Source: Novosphingobium profundi
Lineage (GTDB): Bacteria > Pseudomonadota > Alphaproteobacteria > Sphingomonadales > Sphingomonadaceae
Assembly (NCBI RefSeq): GCF_018491765.1
Contig: NZ_JABWCU010000011.1
Location: 171,071 to 235,070 of the forward strand
DNA: 64,000 nucleotides
Direction: 5' to 3'
Shown one piece after another: positions 1-9,401 of the stretch. How positions within the stretch are numbered: position 1 is the stretch's first letter; each line of letters starts with the position of its first letter. The translations under genes were made by a program, and so were the position numbers. Below the pieces are notes generated by a model, which saw nothing but the letters and a program-made list of their open reading frames with translations, did no database searches and was not told where the DNA came from.

Positions 1-635
<635 letters not shown>

Positions 636-648
636 TCGGCCAATGCGC

Positions 649-1566
649 TCAGGCGACTGGCTTCCTCTTGCGGTAGAGCCAGTCGTACCCCAGCCCCATG
701 CGCAGGCAGGCCTGGCTGGGGGGCGCGCTGCGGATCGCGAGGCGTTCGAACAGTGCGCCAAGGGCGCCCACCAGATGCCGTTCCCAGCGCGCGAGGCGCC
801 AGCGCGGGGTGTCGAGTGCCAGTTGCGCCCGCGTCCAGCCCGGAAGGGTGTCGATCGCGGCGCGGATGAGGATGCGCTGGAAGGGGCGCAAGGGCAGCGG
901 CAGCGCGGGTGTGCGCTCCATGATGCCCAGAAATTCGAAGACGATGGGGTGCGCCACGATGCGCGGCTTCATCGCCTCGAAGCAGGCCCGCTGTTCGGCC
1001 AGGCTGAGCGGTGCGCCCGTAGCGCCGAACAGCCGGGCGATCGGCTCGCTCTCGACATAGAAGCGGTCGCGCTCGGCGTCGTCGAGCGGGCAGGCCCATT
1101 TGGCATAGGCTTCCATGAAGCCGTAGCCGACCGTGGCCTGAACCCAGTCGAGCAGGACGGGGTCATTCGCGTGGTAGGCTTCGCCCTCGGGCGTCGTCCC
1201 GCGCACTTTCTCGTGCATTCGCACGACCCCCCGGATCAGCTTCGTGGCGGTCTCGCGAGGGGCGTAGACGCTGACGTGGGTGGCAAGCCCGGTGCGACGT
1301 AGCCGGGTGATGGGATCCTTGGGAAAGATCGAATGGCCCCAGACCCCCTCGCGCACGCGCGGTTCGCCCAGTTCGAGGAGGACCGCGGTAATGCCCCCGA
1401 CGAACAGCGAGATCGGGTTCTTGTAGACCTGCCAGGCCACCGATTCCGGAGCGTACCAGGCCGGTGCGCCGGCTGGGCTGCGGAAATCGATGGTCGGCTG
1501 GGAGGCAGGGGTGGCCGGCGTGCCGGCAGTGGGACCGGACGTGTCGACTGTCTGCACGCGTGCCAT
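649..1566 (-). CDS. MpaB/DUF2236-family oxygenase (rubber-oxygenase-like catalytic domain)
   Basis: This 305-residue protein has the features of the ER-bound oxygenase MpaB / Lcp 'rubber oxygenase' catalytic domain (PF09995, formerly DUF2236). The N-terminal ESVAWQVYKNPISLFVGGITAVLLEL stretch is followed by the VREGVWGHS region, VVRMHEKVRG and the conserved YHANDPVLLDWVQATV helix. In this family His residues in such helices bind heme, and the fungal member MpaB cleaves a terpenoid side chain. Bacterial members are mostly uncharacterised. No signal peptide is visible, so a cytoplasmic or peripheral membrane location is likely. The gene begins 11 bases downstream of the TBDR stop on the same strand, so the two are probably co-transcribed. 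Together they could import and then oxidatively cleave a hydrophobic terpenoid-like compound, which is an inference. Confidence 0.75.
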   Translation of the reverse strand: MARVQTVDTSGPTAGTPATPASQPTIDFRSPAGAPAWYAPESVAWQVYKNPISLFVGGITAVLLELGEPRVREGVWGHSIFPKDPITRLRRTGLATHVSVYAPRETATKLIRGVVRMHEKVRGTTPEGEAYHANDPVLLDWVQATVGYGFMEAYAKWACPLDDAERDRFYVESEPIARLFGATGAPLSLAEQRACFEAMKPRIVAHPIVFEFLGIMERTPALPLPLRPFQRILIRAAIDTLPGWTRAQLALDTPRWRLARWERHLVGALGALFERLAIRSAPPSQACLRMGLGYDWLYRKRKPVA

Positions 1567-1577
1567 GCAATTCTCCT

Positions 1578-4058
1578 TCAGAAACCGTAGCTAAGGGTGA
1601 GGCCATAGGTTCGCGGCATGCCTGCGTAGCGCACGTTGAGGTTCTGGTTGTCGACCACGCTCGTCCAGTAATAGGTATTGGTGATGTTGCGGCCCCAGAC
1701 CGAGACGCCCCAGCGCCGGTCGCTGCTCTCGATGCCGATGCTGCCGTTCAGCAGGAAATAGTCCTTGATCGCGAACAGGGGATCCTCGCCGAAATCGGAG
1801 TGGGTCTTGGACTGGTAGCTGCCGTTGAGCGTGGTGCGAAAATCGAGCGTGCTCGACAGCGGCACCGTCACCACCGCCGTCGCGCTGGTCGAGAACTTGG
1901 GCGCGAAGGAAAAGTCCGAGCCGCTGAAGTCGGTCGCTATGCCCGCCGCATTGGCGCCCACATAGTCCTTCACCTTGGTGTCGAGATACGTGGCGTTCCA
2001 GCTCAGCGTGAGTTCGCGGATCGGCTGGAGCACGATTTCGCCATCGATGCCCCAGGCGCGCGACTTGGGAATGTTCACCAGCCTTTGCAGCGCGCCGAAG
2101 GTCGGGTCTGGGACGTAGGAGCTGAATTGCTTGTCGGTGTAATCGTAGTAGAAGCCGGTCACGTTGACTTGCGCCTTGTGGCCCCAGAGCCCCAGGCGCG
2201 CGCCGAGTTCGTAGGCGGTGAGCTTCTCCTGCGAGGCCGGCGTGAACTGCACCGCGCGGTTGGCCGGTACGATCGGGATGTTGCCCGACTTGATGCCGCG
2301 CGCGACCGAGGCGAACAGAAGCGTCTCGGAATTGGGTTCGTACTGGAGCGCGAGGCGGCCCGAGACGTTGTCCTGGCTGAGTTGCGAATGGACCTCGTGG
2401 TCGGTGTTGGTGGCCGGATCGTACGTCGTGCAGCCGTTCTTGACGACTTCGGGCGCGATGACCCCGTAAGTGCCGAAGATGATCGCGCGCGCCGCGGTGT
2501 TGACGATGGGCAGGTAATTGCCGTTGACCTCGGTCGAGCAGCCGTCGAGCTGGGTCTTGTCGATTCCCACGCGCAGCCCTCCGGTGAGTGTGACCTGCGC
2601 CCCCAGTTCGACCTCGCCGTTCATGAAGGCGCTCATCGTGTCGGACTTGCCGCGCGAGCGCCCGCCGCCAGCGCGAAACGCGTCGGCGACGTCGCTGGCG
2701 GTGAAACCGGAAGTGTTGAAGATCGCGTTGAGCACGGGATTGGCCAGGATGCCGAGCGTGGCGAGGCGCAAGTAGCGCACCGAGGAATTCTCGCCGATCA
2801 GGAACACCGTGTTCTCGTGCATGGTGTCGTGGGCGAAATAGCCTCCGATCGTCCAGTCGAAGCCGTCACCGTCGACTTCGGCGCGGACTTCCTGCTGGAA
2901 CGACTTGATCGCCGCATCGTAGCGCGTTGCGATGATCTCGTAGGGCGCGCCCGAGAAGTCGACCACGTCCTTGCGGGAAAAGTCGTTGTAGCCGCTGATC
3001 GAAATGATGCGCAGGCGATCGTTGGGCGTCCAGGTCAGGCGCAACTGCGCCGAAATGAAGTCGCTGTCCGCGCGCGGTGCGCCGATGCCGGGCGCGAGGC
3101 CTACCGTCTGGCCGAGTTGCTCGGGGGTGTTGAAGCCGGCCTGGTTGGCCTTGGTCGGCTGGTAGTTCGCCAGGTAGTCGATAAGGCCGGGCACGTTCGC
3201 GTCGCCCGGGCCGAAGGAGGGCGAGGCGAGCGAGAGGCGGTTGGTGAGGTTGAGGCTGATCGCCTGTCCCGCCTGGGTATCCGAACGGTCGCGCCAGCCC
3301 GAGACCGAGACGAAGGCGGCGAAGTCGCTGTCGGGCTCGAAGGCGAGCGAGGCGCGGCCTGCAAGGCGGTCCTTCTTGCCCAGGCGATCACCGCGCGTCT
3401 GGTCGATCTGCCAGCCCTTGTCGCTGTTCTCCCAGCGGCCCGCGACGCGCAGCGCCGCAGACTTGCCAAGCGGCAGGTTGACCATGCCCTCGAAATTGTA
3501 GGTCTGGTAATTGCCGAATTCGCCCTGGATGCTTGCGGACGTGGTGCCCAATTGCGGCTTGGCGGTGATGAAGTCGATCAGGCCGGCCGTGGTGTTGCGG
3601 CCGTAGAGCGTGCCTTGCGGTCCCTTGAGCACCTCGACGCGCTCGAGATCGAAGATCGGACCACCCGCCATCGAAGGGTAGGGGTAGGCGAGTTCGTCCT
3701 GATAGATGCCCACCGTCGAGGTCGCCGTGATGTTGACGGTGTTGAAGCCGATGCCGCGCAGCGTGAAGATCGGCACCCCCGAATAGGCCGGCGAGACACT
3801 GAGCCCGGGCACGGCCGTCGCCAGCGCATTCACGTTGTCTATGCGCAGGTCCTCCAGGGTATTCTGGCTGAGCGCCTGCACCGCGAGCGGGACTTCGTAG
3901 ATGCTTTCGCTTTTGCGCTGGGCGGTGACGATGATTTCGGGCATGCTCGGTTCGGCTTCGCTGCCGCCTTGCGCACGCGCCCGGTCGACCGGCACGAGAA
4001 ACGTCCCGAAAGCCATCAGGGCCGTGCTGCTCGCAAGTGCTGTTCTGCGCATCTTCAT
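1578..4058 (-). CDS. TonB-dependent outer-membrane receptor (lipid/terpenoid island)
   Basis: An 826-residue outer-membrane receptor. A signal peptide ends near ARAQGG, followed by a TonB box (PEIIVTAQRK, about residues 42-51). The plug domain contains VPGLSVSP, FTLRGIGFN, GIYQDELAYPY and the ERVEVLKGPQGTLYGRNTTA block. The large beta-barrel ends in the aromatic terminal residue (YGLTLSYGF). Proteins of this class import substrates with energy from TonB-ExbBD, and the plug is of the type common in sphingomonads. The start follows a strong GGAGAGGGGA Shine-Dalgarno. It is transcribed away from the LuxR-type gene, and a half-site of the regional palindrome lies in the shared gap. The substrate is unknown. 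The downstream oxygenase and the acyl-CoA genes beyond the regulators suggest a hydrophobic carboxylic acid or terpenoid. Confidence 0.9.
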   Translation of the reverse strand: MKMRRTALASSTALMAFGTFLVPVDRARAQGGSEAEPSMPEIIVTAQRKSESIYEVPLAVQALSQNTLEDLRIDNVNALATAVPGLSVSPAYSGVPIFTLRGIGFNTVNITATSTVGIYQDELAYPYPSMAGGPIFDLERVEVLKGPQGTLYGRNTTAGLIDFITAKPQLGTTSASIQGEFGNYQTYNFEGMVNLPLGKSAALRVAGRWENSDKGWQIDQTRGDRLGKKDRLAGRASLAFEPDSDFAAFVSVSGWRDRSDTQAGQAISLNLTNRLSLASPSFGPGDANVPGLIDYLANYQPTKANQAGFNTPEQLGQTVGLAPGIGAPRADSDFISAQLRLTWTPNDRLRIISISGYNDFSRKDVVDFSGAPYEIIATRYDAAIKSFQQEVRAEVDGDGFDWTIGGYFAHDTMHENTVFLIGENSSVRYLRLATLGILANPVLNAIFNTSGFTASDVADAFRAGGGRSRGKSDTMSAFMNGEVELGAQVTLTGGLRVGIDKTQLDGCSTEVNGNYLPIVNTAARAIIFGTYGVIAPEVVKNGCTTYDPATNTDHEVHSQLSQDNVSGRLALQYEPNSETLLFASVARGIKSGNIPIVPANRAVQFTPASQEKLTAYELGARLGLWGHKAQVNVTGFYYDYTDKQFSSYVPDPTFGALQRLVNIPKSRAWGIDGEIVLQPIRELTLSWNATYLDTKVKDYVGANAAGIATDFSGSDFSFAPKFSTSATAVVTVPLSSTLDFRTTLNGSYQSKTHSDFGEDPLFAIKDYFLLNGSIGIESSDRRWGVSVWGRNITNTYYWTSVVDNQNLNVRYAGMPRTYGLTLSYGF

Positions 4059-4104
4059 TCCCCTCTCCTGCGGTCCCTTTTTTAGGGCTTGGCGTACTTA
4101 TTGT

Positions 4105-4124
4105 TTACTTGCATAATTACATTC
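4105..4124. promoter_or_regulatory. Half-conserved copy of the regional operator (site E)
   Basis: The bases TTACTTG-CATAAT-TACATTC lie between the divergent TBDR and LuxR-type genes. The left arm TTACTTG is identical to the left arm of the copy at 17295-17314 read on the minus strand. The right arm is degenerate. I treat it as the weakest member of the TTAnTTn-N6-nAAnTAA family found at four other promoters in this island. Confidence 0.4.
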
Positions 4125-4162
4125 TGCGACGCGGCGCAAAAGCTATCGGAATCGATAGGGGT

Positions 4163-4891
4163 ATGGGACGGAAGACGGAACTGGGCGGACTTGCCCTGCA
4201 ATTGCGCGAAGAAGGCCGGAAAATCGGCCTGCCCCTGGTCGCGACATGCGCCGACATAAGCTCGGCGCGGCCCACGCTTGACGAAGACGGCAAGCCTGTT
4301 GCCAGCCATTTCGATTTCACCGAACCGGCGCAAGGGTATTGGAAAAAGGGCGATCTTGCCTTGCGCAACGCGATCGTCGCGATGGTTCGCCACCTGGGTG
4401 AACCCTTCCACTTCGAGGACGGGGTGATCGGCGGCTGGCGGCCGATCCGGATTTCGGACAAGCTCGGGCGCCTCGCTCGCAGCGTGAACTACGCCGTGCG
4501 CAGCGCGATCGTCGTTCCGGTGCGCTTGCCGCGCAGCACGATCGGTGCGGTGGTCTGGGCGACCGACCGCGAAGGGCTCGACGTGCGCGAGGTGTTCGAG
4601 GAGCATGCCCTTGTTCTGCACGGGATGGCGACGCGTTTCATTTCGGCCTGCGATGGGGTGGCGCATGGAGTGCCGGAGGTCGGGCTCTGCACGATGACCC
4701 GGCGCGAGGTGCAGTGCCTCAAGCTCGTTGCGGCGGGCAAGACCGACGGGGAGATCGCCACGATTCTGGGCCTTGCGGCGCCCACCGTGCGCTTTCACAT
4801 GAAGAAGGCGAGCGCGAAGCTGGGGGAAAGTGGGCGACTGCGCACCGCGCAGCGCGCGATTGAACTGGGATATGTGTCAACGCGCCTCTAG
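4163..4891 (+). CDS. LuxR-type transcriptional regulator (autoinducer-domain-like N-terminus, LuxR HTH)
   Basis: A 242-residue protein when started at ATG 4163. Residues about 175-240 form a LuxR/GerE helix-turn-helix: MTRREVQCLKLVAAGKTD, GEIATILGLAAPTVRFHMKK and LGESGRLRTAQRAIELG. The N-terminal 170 residues have the length and layout of a LuxR ligand-binding domain (FDFTEP, GYWKKGD, the paired VVPVRLPRSTIGAVVWATD strands). No luxI-type synthase gene is in the window, so it would be a LuxR 'solo' answering an external or metabolic signal. Starts further upstream in the frame would read into the TBDR leader. The ATG at 4163 gives the usual family length but has only a weak ribosome site. It is divergent from the TBDR and followed closely by the TetR-type gene. 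Confidence 0.8.
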   Translation: MGRKTELGGLALQLREEGRKIGLPLVATCADISSARPTLDEDGKPVASHFDFTEPAQGYWKKGDLALRNAIVAMVRHLGEPFHFEDGVIGGWRPIRISDKLGRLARSVNYAVRSAIVVPVRLPRSTIGAVVWATDREGLDVREVFEEHALVLHGMATRFISACDGVAHGVPEVGLCTMTRREVQCLKLVAAGKTDGEIATILGLAAPTVRFHMKKASAKLGESGRLRTAQRAIELGYVSTRL

Positions 4892-4947
4892 TGCGGCGCG
4901 AACGTTTTGGGAATGTCCGCGTGGTGCGGGCCAGCAAGGAGTATCAG

Positions 4948-5604
4948 GTGGCGGTTACGGAGGTTCGAGGCAGGAAGAAGCCAGCCGGGCGACGCAGGAA
5001 GAATGCGAAGGTCTCGACGGCCGACTTGCTGCTCGATGCGACCAGCAGTCTCATGGTCGAACGCAATTCGGCCGATGTGACCTTTGCCGACATCGCGGAG
5101 AGTTCGGGGCTCAACGCCGCACTCATCCGTTATCATTTCGGCAGCAAGGCGGGCCTGTTCATGGCCTTGCTCGAGCGCGACGCGGGCGGCACGTTCGCCA
5201 ATCTCGAAGCGCTGGTGAACGCCGACATGCCCGCCGATCAGAAACTGCGCCACCACGTACACGGCGTGATCAAGACATATTGGCGCTATCCCTACATGAA
5301 CCGACTGGTTGCGGTCCTGTCCTTCGAAAGCGATTCGGAAGCCGCGCGCTTCATTGCCGAACGCTTCACCCAGACGCTGGCCGATGCCCAGCGGCGCATC
5401 CTCGAACAGGGCGAGCGCGAAGGGCTGTTCCGCAAGATCGATCCCATGCTTTTCTATTTTTCGGTGATCGGCTCGTGCGACCACCTGTTCAATGCCCGCC
5501 ATTCGCTGAAGTTCGCCTTCGGAGTGGAGGAAATCGACGATGACTTGCGCCGCCGTTACAGCGAGCATGTCGCCTCGGTCCTGCTGGAGAGCGTGCGGGC
5601 CTGA
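4948..5604 (+). CDS. TetR-family transcriptional regulator
   Basis: A 218-residue TetR-type repressor. The helix-turn-helix (about residues 25-70) reads LLLDATSSLMVERNSADVTF then ADIAESSGLNAALIRYHFGS and KAGLFMALL, with the family's typical YHFGSK recognition end. The C-terminal helical domain would bind the inducer, often an acyl-CoA when such genes sit beside beta-oxidation genes. An in-frame GTG at 4891 overlaps the previous stop. I prefer GTG 4948 because an AAGGAG at 4936-4941 lies six bases upstream. This is the only TetR-type gene in the window and sits 23 bases before the first strong copy of the 20-bp palindrome, so it is the leading candidate for binding that palindrome. That assignment is inferred from position only. 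Confidence 0.87.
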   Translation: MAVTEVRGRKKPAGRRRKNAKVSTADLLLDATSSLMVERNSADVTFADIAESSGLNAALIRYHFGSKAGLFMALLERDAGGTFANLEALVNADMPADQKLRHHVHGVIKTYWRYPYMNRLVAVLSFESDSEAARFIAERFTQTLADAQRRILEQGEREGLFRKIDPMLFYFSVIGSCDHLFNARHSLKFAFGVEEIDDDLRRRYSEHVASVLLESVRA

Positions 5605-5627
5605 GGTGGTGGCTTGCGCGACCGAAC

Positions 5628-5647
5628 TTAATTGATTAATTAAATAA
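5628..5647. promoter_or_regulatory. Palindromic operator, site A (upstream of acyl-CoA ligase)
   Basis: TTAATTG-ATTAAT-TAAATAA lies between the TetR-type gene and the acyl-CoA ligase. Extended by one base on each side, it pairs at 18 of 22 positions with its own reverse complement. The two 7-base arms are identical to those of site C at 13769-13788, while the six central bases differ. That is the pattern expected of a dimeric repressor site. It ends about 50 bases before the ligase start. Confidence 0.7.
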
Positions 5648-5698
5648 GGATGGACTCGGGACAGAGATCCGCGAAACGAACAGCTTGGGGGTACGGCG

Positions 5699-7330
5699 AT
5701 GGGAGACGTCCGGACACAAGGGGGCAGTGCGATCGACGCGCGCCCCCGGCAGATCGATTTCGAACGCATGCCGCGGCTCGGCGACATTCCCGCATATTAT
5801 GCGCAGCTTCATCCGGATGCACCCGCCATGCGGTTTGGCGGGCACGCGACGAACTGGGCGCAACTCGATGCACGCGTGAGCGCCGTGGCCGCGGCCCTGC
5901 TCGCGAGCGGGGTCGCGCCGGGGGAGCGCGTCGCGTTCATCGGCAAGGGGAGCGATCGTTTTTTCGAACTCATGTTCGGCGCCGCGCGCGCAGGCATCGT
6001 TCTCGTGCCGCTGCAATGGCGGCTCGCGGTTCCCGAAGCGCAGGCGATCCTGCGTCACAGCGAGGCGCGACTTCTCTTTGTGGAAGAGGATCAGTTCGCC
6101 GTGATCGACCAATACGCGGCGAGCTTGACGGGAGGGGGCTGCATCGCCCTCTCGCCGGGGAGCGCCTATCCCGAATGGGAGGCCTGGCTGGCGGGGGCCG
6201 CGGGGAAGAACCCGGGGCTTCCCGAAGTCGAGGCGACGCAGGCGGCGATCCAGCTTTACACCTCGGGCACGACCGGAGAGCCCAAGGGAGTCATGCTCAG
6301 CCACGCCAATATCCTGGCTGGTCGCCGCGATTCTATGCGCGCGAACATGCGTTGGAACGAATGGCAGGAAGGGGACGTCAACCTCGTGGCCCTGCCGCTT
6401 GGTCATATCGGCGGGGTGGGCTGGGCGATCGTGGGCTTCTACAACGGTGCCACCACGTTGATCCACGCCGAGTTCGTGCCCGATGCCTTTATCGACGCGT
6501 TGGCCGAAGAAGGGGTGAGCAAGACCTTCCTGGTGCCCACCGCCATCCAGATTCTCCTGACCCGTCCGGGCATTCGCGAGCGCGAATTTCCGCGCCTTCG
6601 CACGATGCTTTATGGGGCCAGTCCGATCGCGCTAGACCTGCTGCGCGAGGCGACGGAGGTCTTTGCCTGCGAATTCGTCCAGCAATACGGCATGACCGAG
6701 ACTTGCGGCACGATCGTCTACCTGCCGCCCGAGGACCACGATCCCGCCGGCAACGAGCGCATGCGGTCGGCCGGACTGCCGATGCCCGGCGTTGAACTGC
6801 GCGTGGTCGAACCCATCGCACGCACGCCGCTTGCCGTGCGTGAGGTGGGCGAAGTGGAAACACGCTCGGTCGCGAACATGATCGGCTACTGGAACGCGCC
6901 CGACAAGACCGGCGAGGTGGTCGACGGAGAGGGGTGGCTGCGCACTGGCGATGCCGGTTACCTCGACGCGCAGGGCTATCTCTATATCTGCGACCGCTTC
7001 AAGGACATGATCTGCAGCGGAGCGGAGAACGTCTATCCGGCCGAAGTGGAGAACGCGATCTACGGCCACCCGGCGGTGGCCGAAGTCGCCGTGATCGGTG
7101 TTCCCGACGAACGCTGGGGCGAGGCGGTCAAGGCAGTGGTCGTGCTGCGGCCCGGTAGTGTGCCCTGCGAAGCCGAGATCCTGGCCTTCGCCCGTTCGCG
7201 CATCGGCGGGCACAAGGTCCCCAAATCGATCGATTTCGTGGAGGCCTTGCCGCGTACGCCTTCGGGCAAGGTCATGCGGCGCCTTTTGCGCGATCCCTAT
7301 TGGCAGGGCCGGGAGCGCGCGGTCAACTGA
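5699..7330 (+). CDS. Acyl-CoA synthetase (AMP-forming ligase)
   Basis: A 543-residue member of the ANL adenylating superfamily. It activates a carboxylic acid with ATP and CoA through an acyl-adenylate. The sequence shows the phosphate-binding loop LYTSGTTGEPKGVMLSHANI (about residue 182), the A5 motif QQYGMTETCG, the hinge-side GWLRTGDAGYLDAQGYLYI and DRFKDMICSGAENVYPAEVE, and the C-terminal catalytic lysine motif PRTPSGKVMRR. It is a FadD/FadD3-like ligase, cytoplasmic, with no membrane segment. It is the only ligase in the island, so it probably performs the entry step. The substrate could be a fatty, terpenoid or alicyclic acid, and the sequence does not decide. Operator A lies directly upstream. 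An internal ATG at 5769 is possible but would cut into the N-terminal domain. Confidence 0.88.
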   Translation: MGDVRTQGGSAIDARPRQIDFERMPRLGDIPAYYAQLHPDAPAMRFGGHATNWAQLDARVSAVAAALLASGVAPGERVAFIGKGSDRFFELMFGAARAGIVLVPLQWRLAVPEAQAILRHSEARLLFVEEDQFAVIDQYAASLTGGGCIALSPGSAYPEWEAWLAGAAGKNPGLPEVEATQAAIQLYTSGTTGEPKGVMLSHANILAGRRDSMRANMRWNEWQEGDVNLVALPLGHIGGVGWAIVGFYNGATTLIHAEFVPDAFIDALAEEGVSKTFLVPTAIQILLTRPGIREREFPRLRTMLYGASPIALDLLREATEVFACEFVQQYGMTETCGTIVYLPPEDHDPAGNERMRSAGLPMPGVELRVVEPIARTPLAVREVGEVETRSVANMIGYWNAPDKTGEVVDGEGWLRTGDAGYLDAQGYLYICDRFKDMICSGAENVYPAEVENAIYGHPAVAEVAVIGVPDERWGEAVKAVVVLRPGSVPCEAEILAFARSRIGGHKVPKSIDFVEALPRTPSGKVMRRLLRDPYWQGRERAVN

Positions 7331-7360
7331 CGGCGCGACCCCGGCGATCGCAAAGCCACT

Positions 7361-8143
7361 TCAGCGCGGCGGCATCCGGATGGCACCGTCGAGACGCACG
7401 GCGGCGGCGTTGAAGTAGGTCGTCTCCACCATGCAGAGCGCAAGCGCGGCGAACTCGCGCGGATTGCCCAGGCGCTTGGGGAAGGGTACCGAGGCGGCCA
7501 AGGCGTCCAGCACTTGCGCGGGCGCGGCATTCATCAGCGGGGTGTCAAAGAGACCCGGCAGGATCGCGTTGACCCGGATACCCTCGGTCATGAGATCGCG
7601 GGCGATGGGCAGGGTCATGCCCATGATCGCGGCCTTCGAGGCCGCATAAGCGGCCTGCCCGACCTGCCCGTCCTGTGCGGCAGCGGAGGCGGTGTTGACG
7701 ATCACGCCGCGCTCGCCTTCCTCGAGCGGATCGAGCGTGAGCATGCCCGCCGCGCTCAGCGCGGTGCAGCGGAAGGTGCCGGTGAGGTTGATTGCGATGG
7801 TTCGCTCGAAGACCCCGAGCGGAAAATGGCTGATCGATCCGTCCTGGCGCGAGCGTGAGGCTGTCTTGAAGGCGCTGCCCGTACCCGCGCAATTGACGAG
7901 GATGCGCTCCTGGCCATGCGCGGCCCGTGCCTTGCCAAACCCGGCGATGACCGATCCCTCGTCGGTCACGTCGACCTTGCAGAACACGCCGCCAAGTTCG
8001 GCGGCGAGCGCTTCGCCAAGCTCGCTTTGGAGGTCGAAGATGGCGACTTTCGCGCCTTTTTCGGCCAAGGCGCGCGCCGTCGCGGCGCCGAGGCCGGAGG
8101 CTCCTCCGGTGACGACGGCGGCCGTCGTCGTATCGATCTTCAT
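7361..8143 (-). CDS. SDR 3-hydroxyacyl-CoA dehydrogenase (HSD17B10-like)
   Basis: A 260-residue short-chain dehydrogenase. It has the NAD(H) motif TGGASGLG near the N-terminus and an acidic residue after beta-2 (AIFDLQ), which favours NAD over NADP. It also has NCAG, the catalytic Ser in NTASAAAQDG, and YAASKAA. The spacing and the PIARDLMTEGIRVNAILPGLFDTPL segment resemble HSD17B10-type 3-hydroxyacyl-CoA dehydrogenases. These oxidise 3-hydroxyacyl-CoA to 3-ketoacyl-CoA in the cytosol. Its gene directly follows the thiolase (gap 17 bases) on the minus strand, so oxidation and thiolysis would be made together. Other SDR substrates are possible, but the pairing with a thiolase supports this role. 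Confidence 0.82.
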   Translation of the reverse strand: MKIDTTTAAVVTGGASGLGAATARALAEKGAKVAIFDLQSELGEALAAELGGVFCKVDVTDEGSVIAGFGKARAAHGQERILVNCAGTGSAFKTASRSRQDGSISHFPLGVFERTIAINLTGTFRCTALSAAGMLTLDPLEEGERGVIVNTASAAAQDGQVGQAAYAASKAAIMGMTLPIARDLMTEGIRVNAILPGLFDTPLMNAAPAQVLDALAASVPFPKRLGNPREFAALALCMVETTYFNAAAVRLDGAIRMPPR

Positions 8144-8160
8144 GGTGTTTGCCCTTCCTG

Positions 8161-9336
8161 TCAGAAGCGTTCGATGATGGTCAGGTTGGCCAGCCCGCCG
8201 CCTTCGCACATGGTCTGCAGGCCGTATTTCTTGCCGTGTGTTCCCAGTGCGTGGATGAGCGTTGCCATCAGCTTTGTGCCGCTGGCGCCGAGCGGATGGC
8301 CCAGTGCGATCGCCCCGCCGTGAACGTTCAGCCGCTGCGGATCGGCCCCGGTGTGCTTGAGCCAGGCAAGGGGGACTGAGGCGAAGGCTTCGTTGACTTC
8401 GTAAAGGTCGATGTCGTCGAGCGAGAGGCCCGCGCGGGCAAGTGCGCGGTCGGTTGCGAAGAGCGGCTCCTCCAGCATGATCACCGGGTCGCCGCCGGTC
8501 ACGGTAAGGGTGTGGATGCGCCCGATCGGCTCGAGCCCGAACGTCTTGAGGGCGCGCTGCGAGACGATCAGCACCGCCGAGGCGCCGTCGCAGATCTGGC
8601 TCGCGTTCGCGGCGCTGATCATTCCATCGGGGGCGAGCAGTTTGACCGACTGGATCGATTCGAGCGTGGCGTCGTAGCGGATGCCCTCGTCGCGCACGTG
8701 CAGCTCGGGGCCTTCGGAAGTCGTGATCTCCAGCGGCACGATCTCGCCATCGAAATGCCCGGCCTGGGTCGCGACGATGGCCTTGCGATGGCTCTCCAGT
8801 GCGAAGGCGTCGAGGTCGTCGCGCGAGAAGCCGTACTTCCGGGCGAGCGCCTCGGCGCCTGTGAACTGGCTGAACACGATGCCGGGGTAGCGTTCTTCCT
8901 GGCGCGGCGACTTGGGCAGGCCGAGGCCGGCTTCGGCAAACAGCGACATGGTCGCGCCCATCGGTACCCGCGTCATCGATTCGACTCCCGCCGCGATCAC
9001 CACGTCCTGCGTTCCCGAGAGCACCGCCTGCGCGGCGAAGTGAACGGCTTGCTGGCTGCTGCCGCACTGCCGGTCGATCGTCACGGCAGGTACGGACTCG
9101 GGCAGGCCGGAGGCGAGCACCGCGTTGCGCCCGAGGTGCATCGATTGCTCGCCCCCTTGCGTTACGCAGCCCATGATCACGTCGTCGATCCCGGCCGGAT
9201 CGAGCCCGGTGCGCTCAACCAGGGCATCGAGCGTGGCGCCGGCCATGTCGGCGGGATGCCAGTCGGCGAGCTTGCCGCGTCGACGCCCTCCCGCGGTGCG
9301 GACGGCATCGACGATATAGGCGGTTTCAGCGGGCAT
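8161..9336 (-). CDS. Acetyl-CoA C-acyltransferase (thiolase)
   Basis: A 391-residue degradative thiolase. It cleaves 3-ketoacyl-CoA with CoA, releasing acetyl-CoA or propionyl-CoA. The nucleophilic Cys is in DRQCGSSQQAVHFA (about residue 90), the His in HGGAIALGHPLGASG, and the second Cys in MCEGGGLANLTII. The start chosen (MPAETAYIVDAVRT) follows GGAGAGGAACC. A start 21 codons upstream would add residues unlike any thiolase. The gene heads a minus-strand pair with the SDR and faces the enoyl-CoA hydratase gene across a 201-base gap that carries operator B. Only one free-standing thiolase is present, so it is the likely chain-shortening enzyme for the whole island. Confidence 0.92.
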   Translation of the reverse strand: MPAETAYIVDAVRTAGGRRRGKLADWHPADMAGATLDALVERTGLDPAGIDDVIMGCVTQGGEQSMHLGRNAVLASGLPESVPAVTIDRQCGSSQQAVHFAAQAVLSGTQDVVIAAGVESMTRVPMGATMSLFAEAGLGLPKSPRQEERYPGIVFSQFTGAEALARKYGFSRDDLDAFALESHRKAIVATQAGHFDGEIVPLEITTSEGPELHVRDEGIRYDATLESIQSVKLLAPDGMISAANASQICDGASAVLIVSQRALKTFGLEPIGRIHTLTVTGGDPVIMLEEPLFATDRALARAGLSLDDIDLYEVNEAFASVPLAWLKHTGADPQRLNVHGGAIALGHPLGASGTKLMATLIHALGTHGKKYGLQTMCEGGGLANLTIIERF

Positions 9337-9401
9337 TGGTTCCTCTCCAGCGGTTGCGATTCCGGCGCCTTGCGCTCCTGGCCCAAAGCCTATCATCAAA
9401 T

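Noticed and set aside
1464..4085. An 873-codon open frame on the plus strand opposite the first TBDR gene
   Set aside because: High-GC genes often leave the antisense frame open. The translation has no recognisable domain, while the minus strand encodes a complete TBDR with signal peptide and plug motifs.
4891..4947. GTG 4891 as the start of the TetR gene
   Set aside because: It overlaps the LuxR stop and lacks a ribosome site, whereas GTG 4948 has AAGGAG at the right distance.
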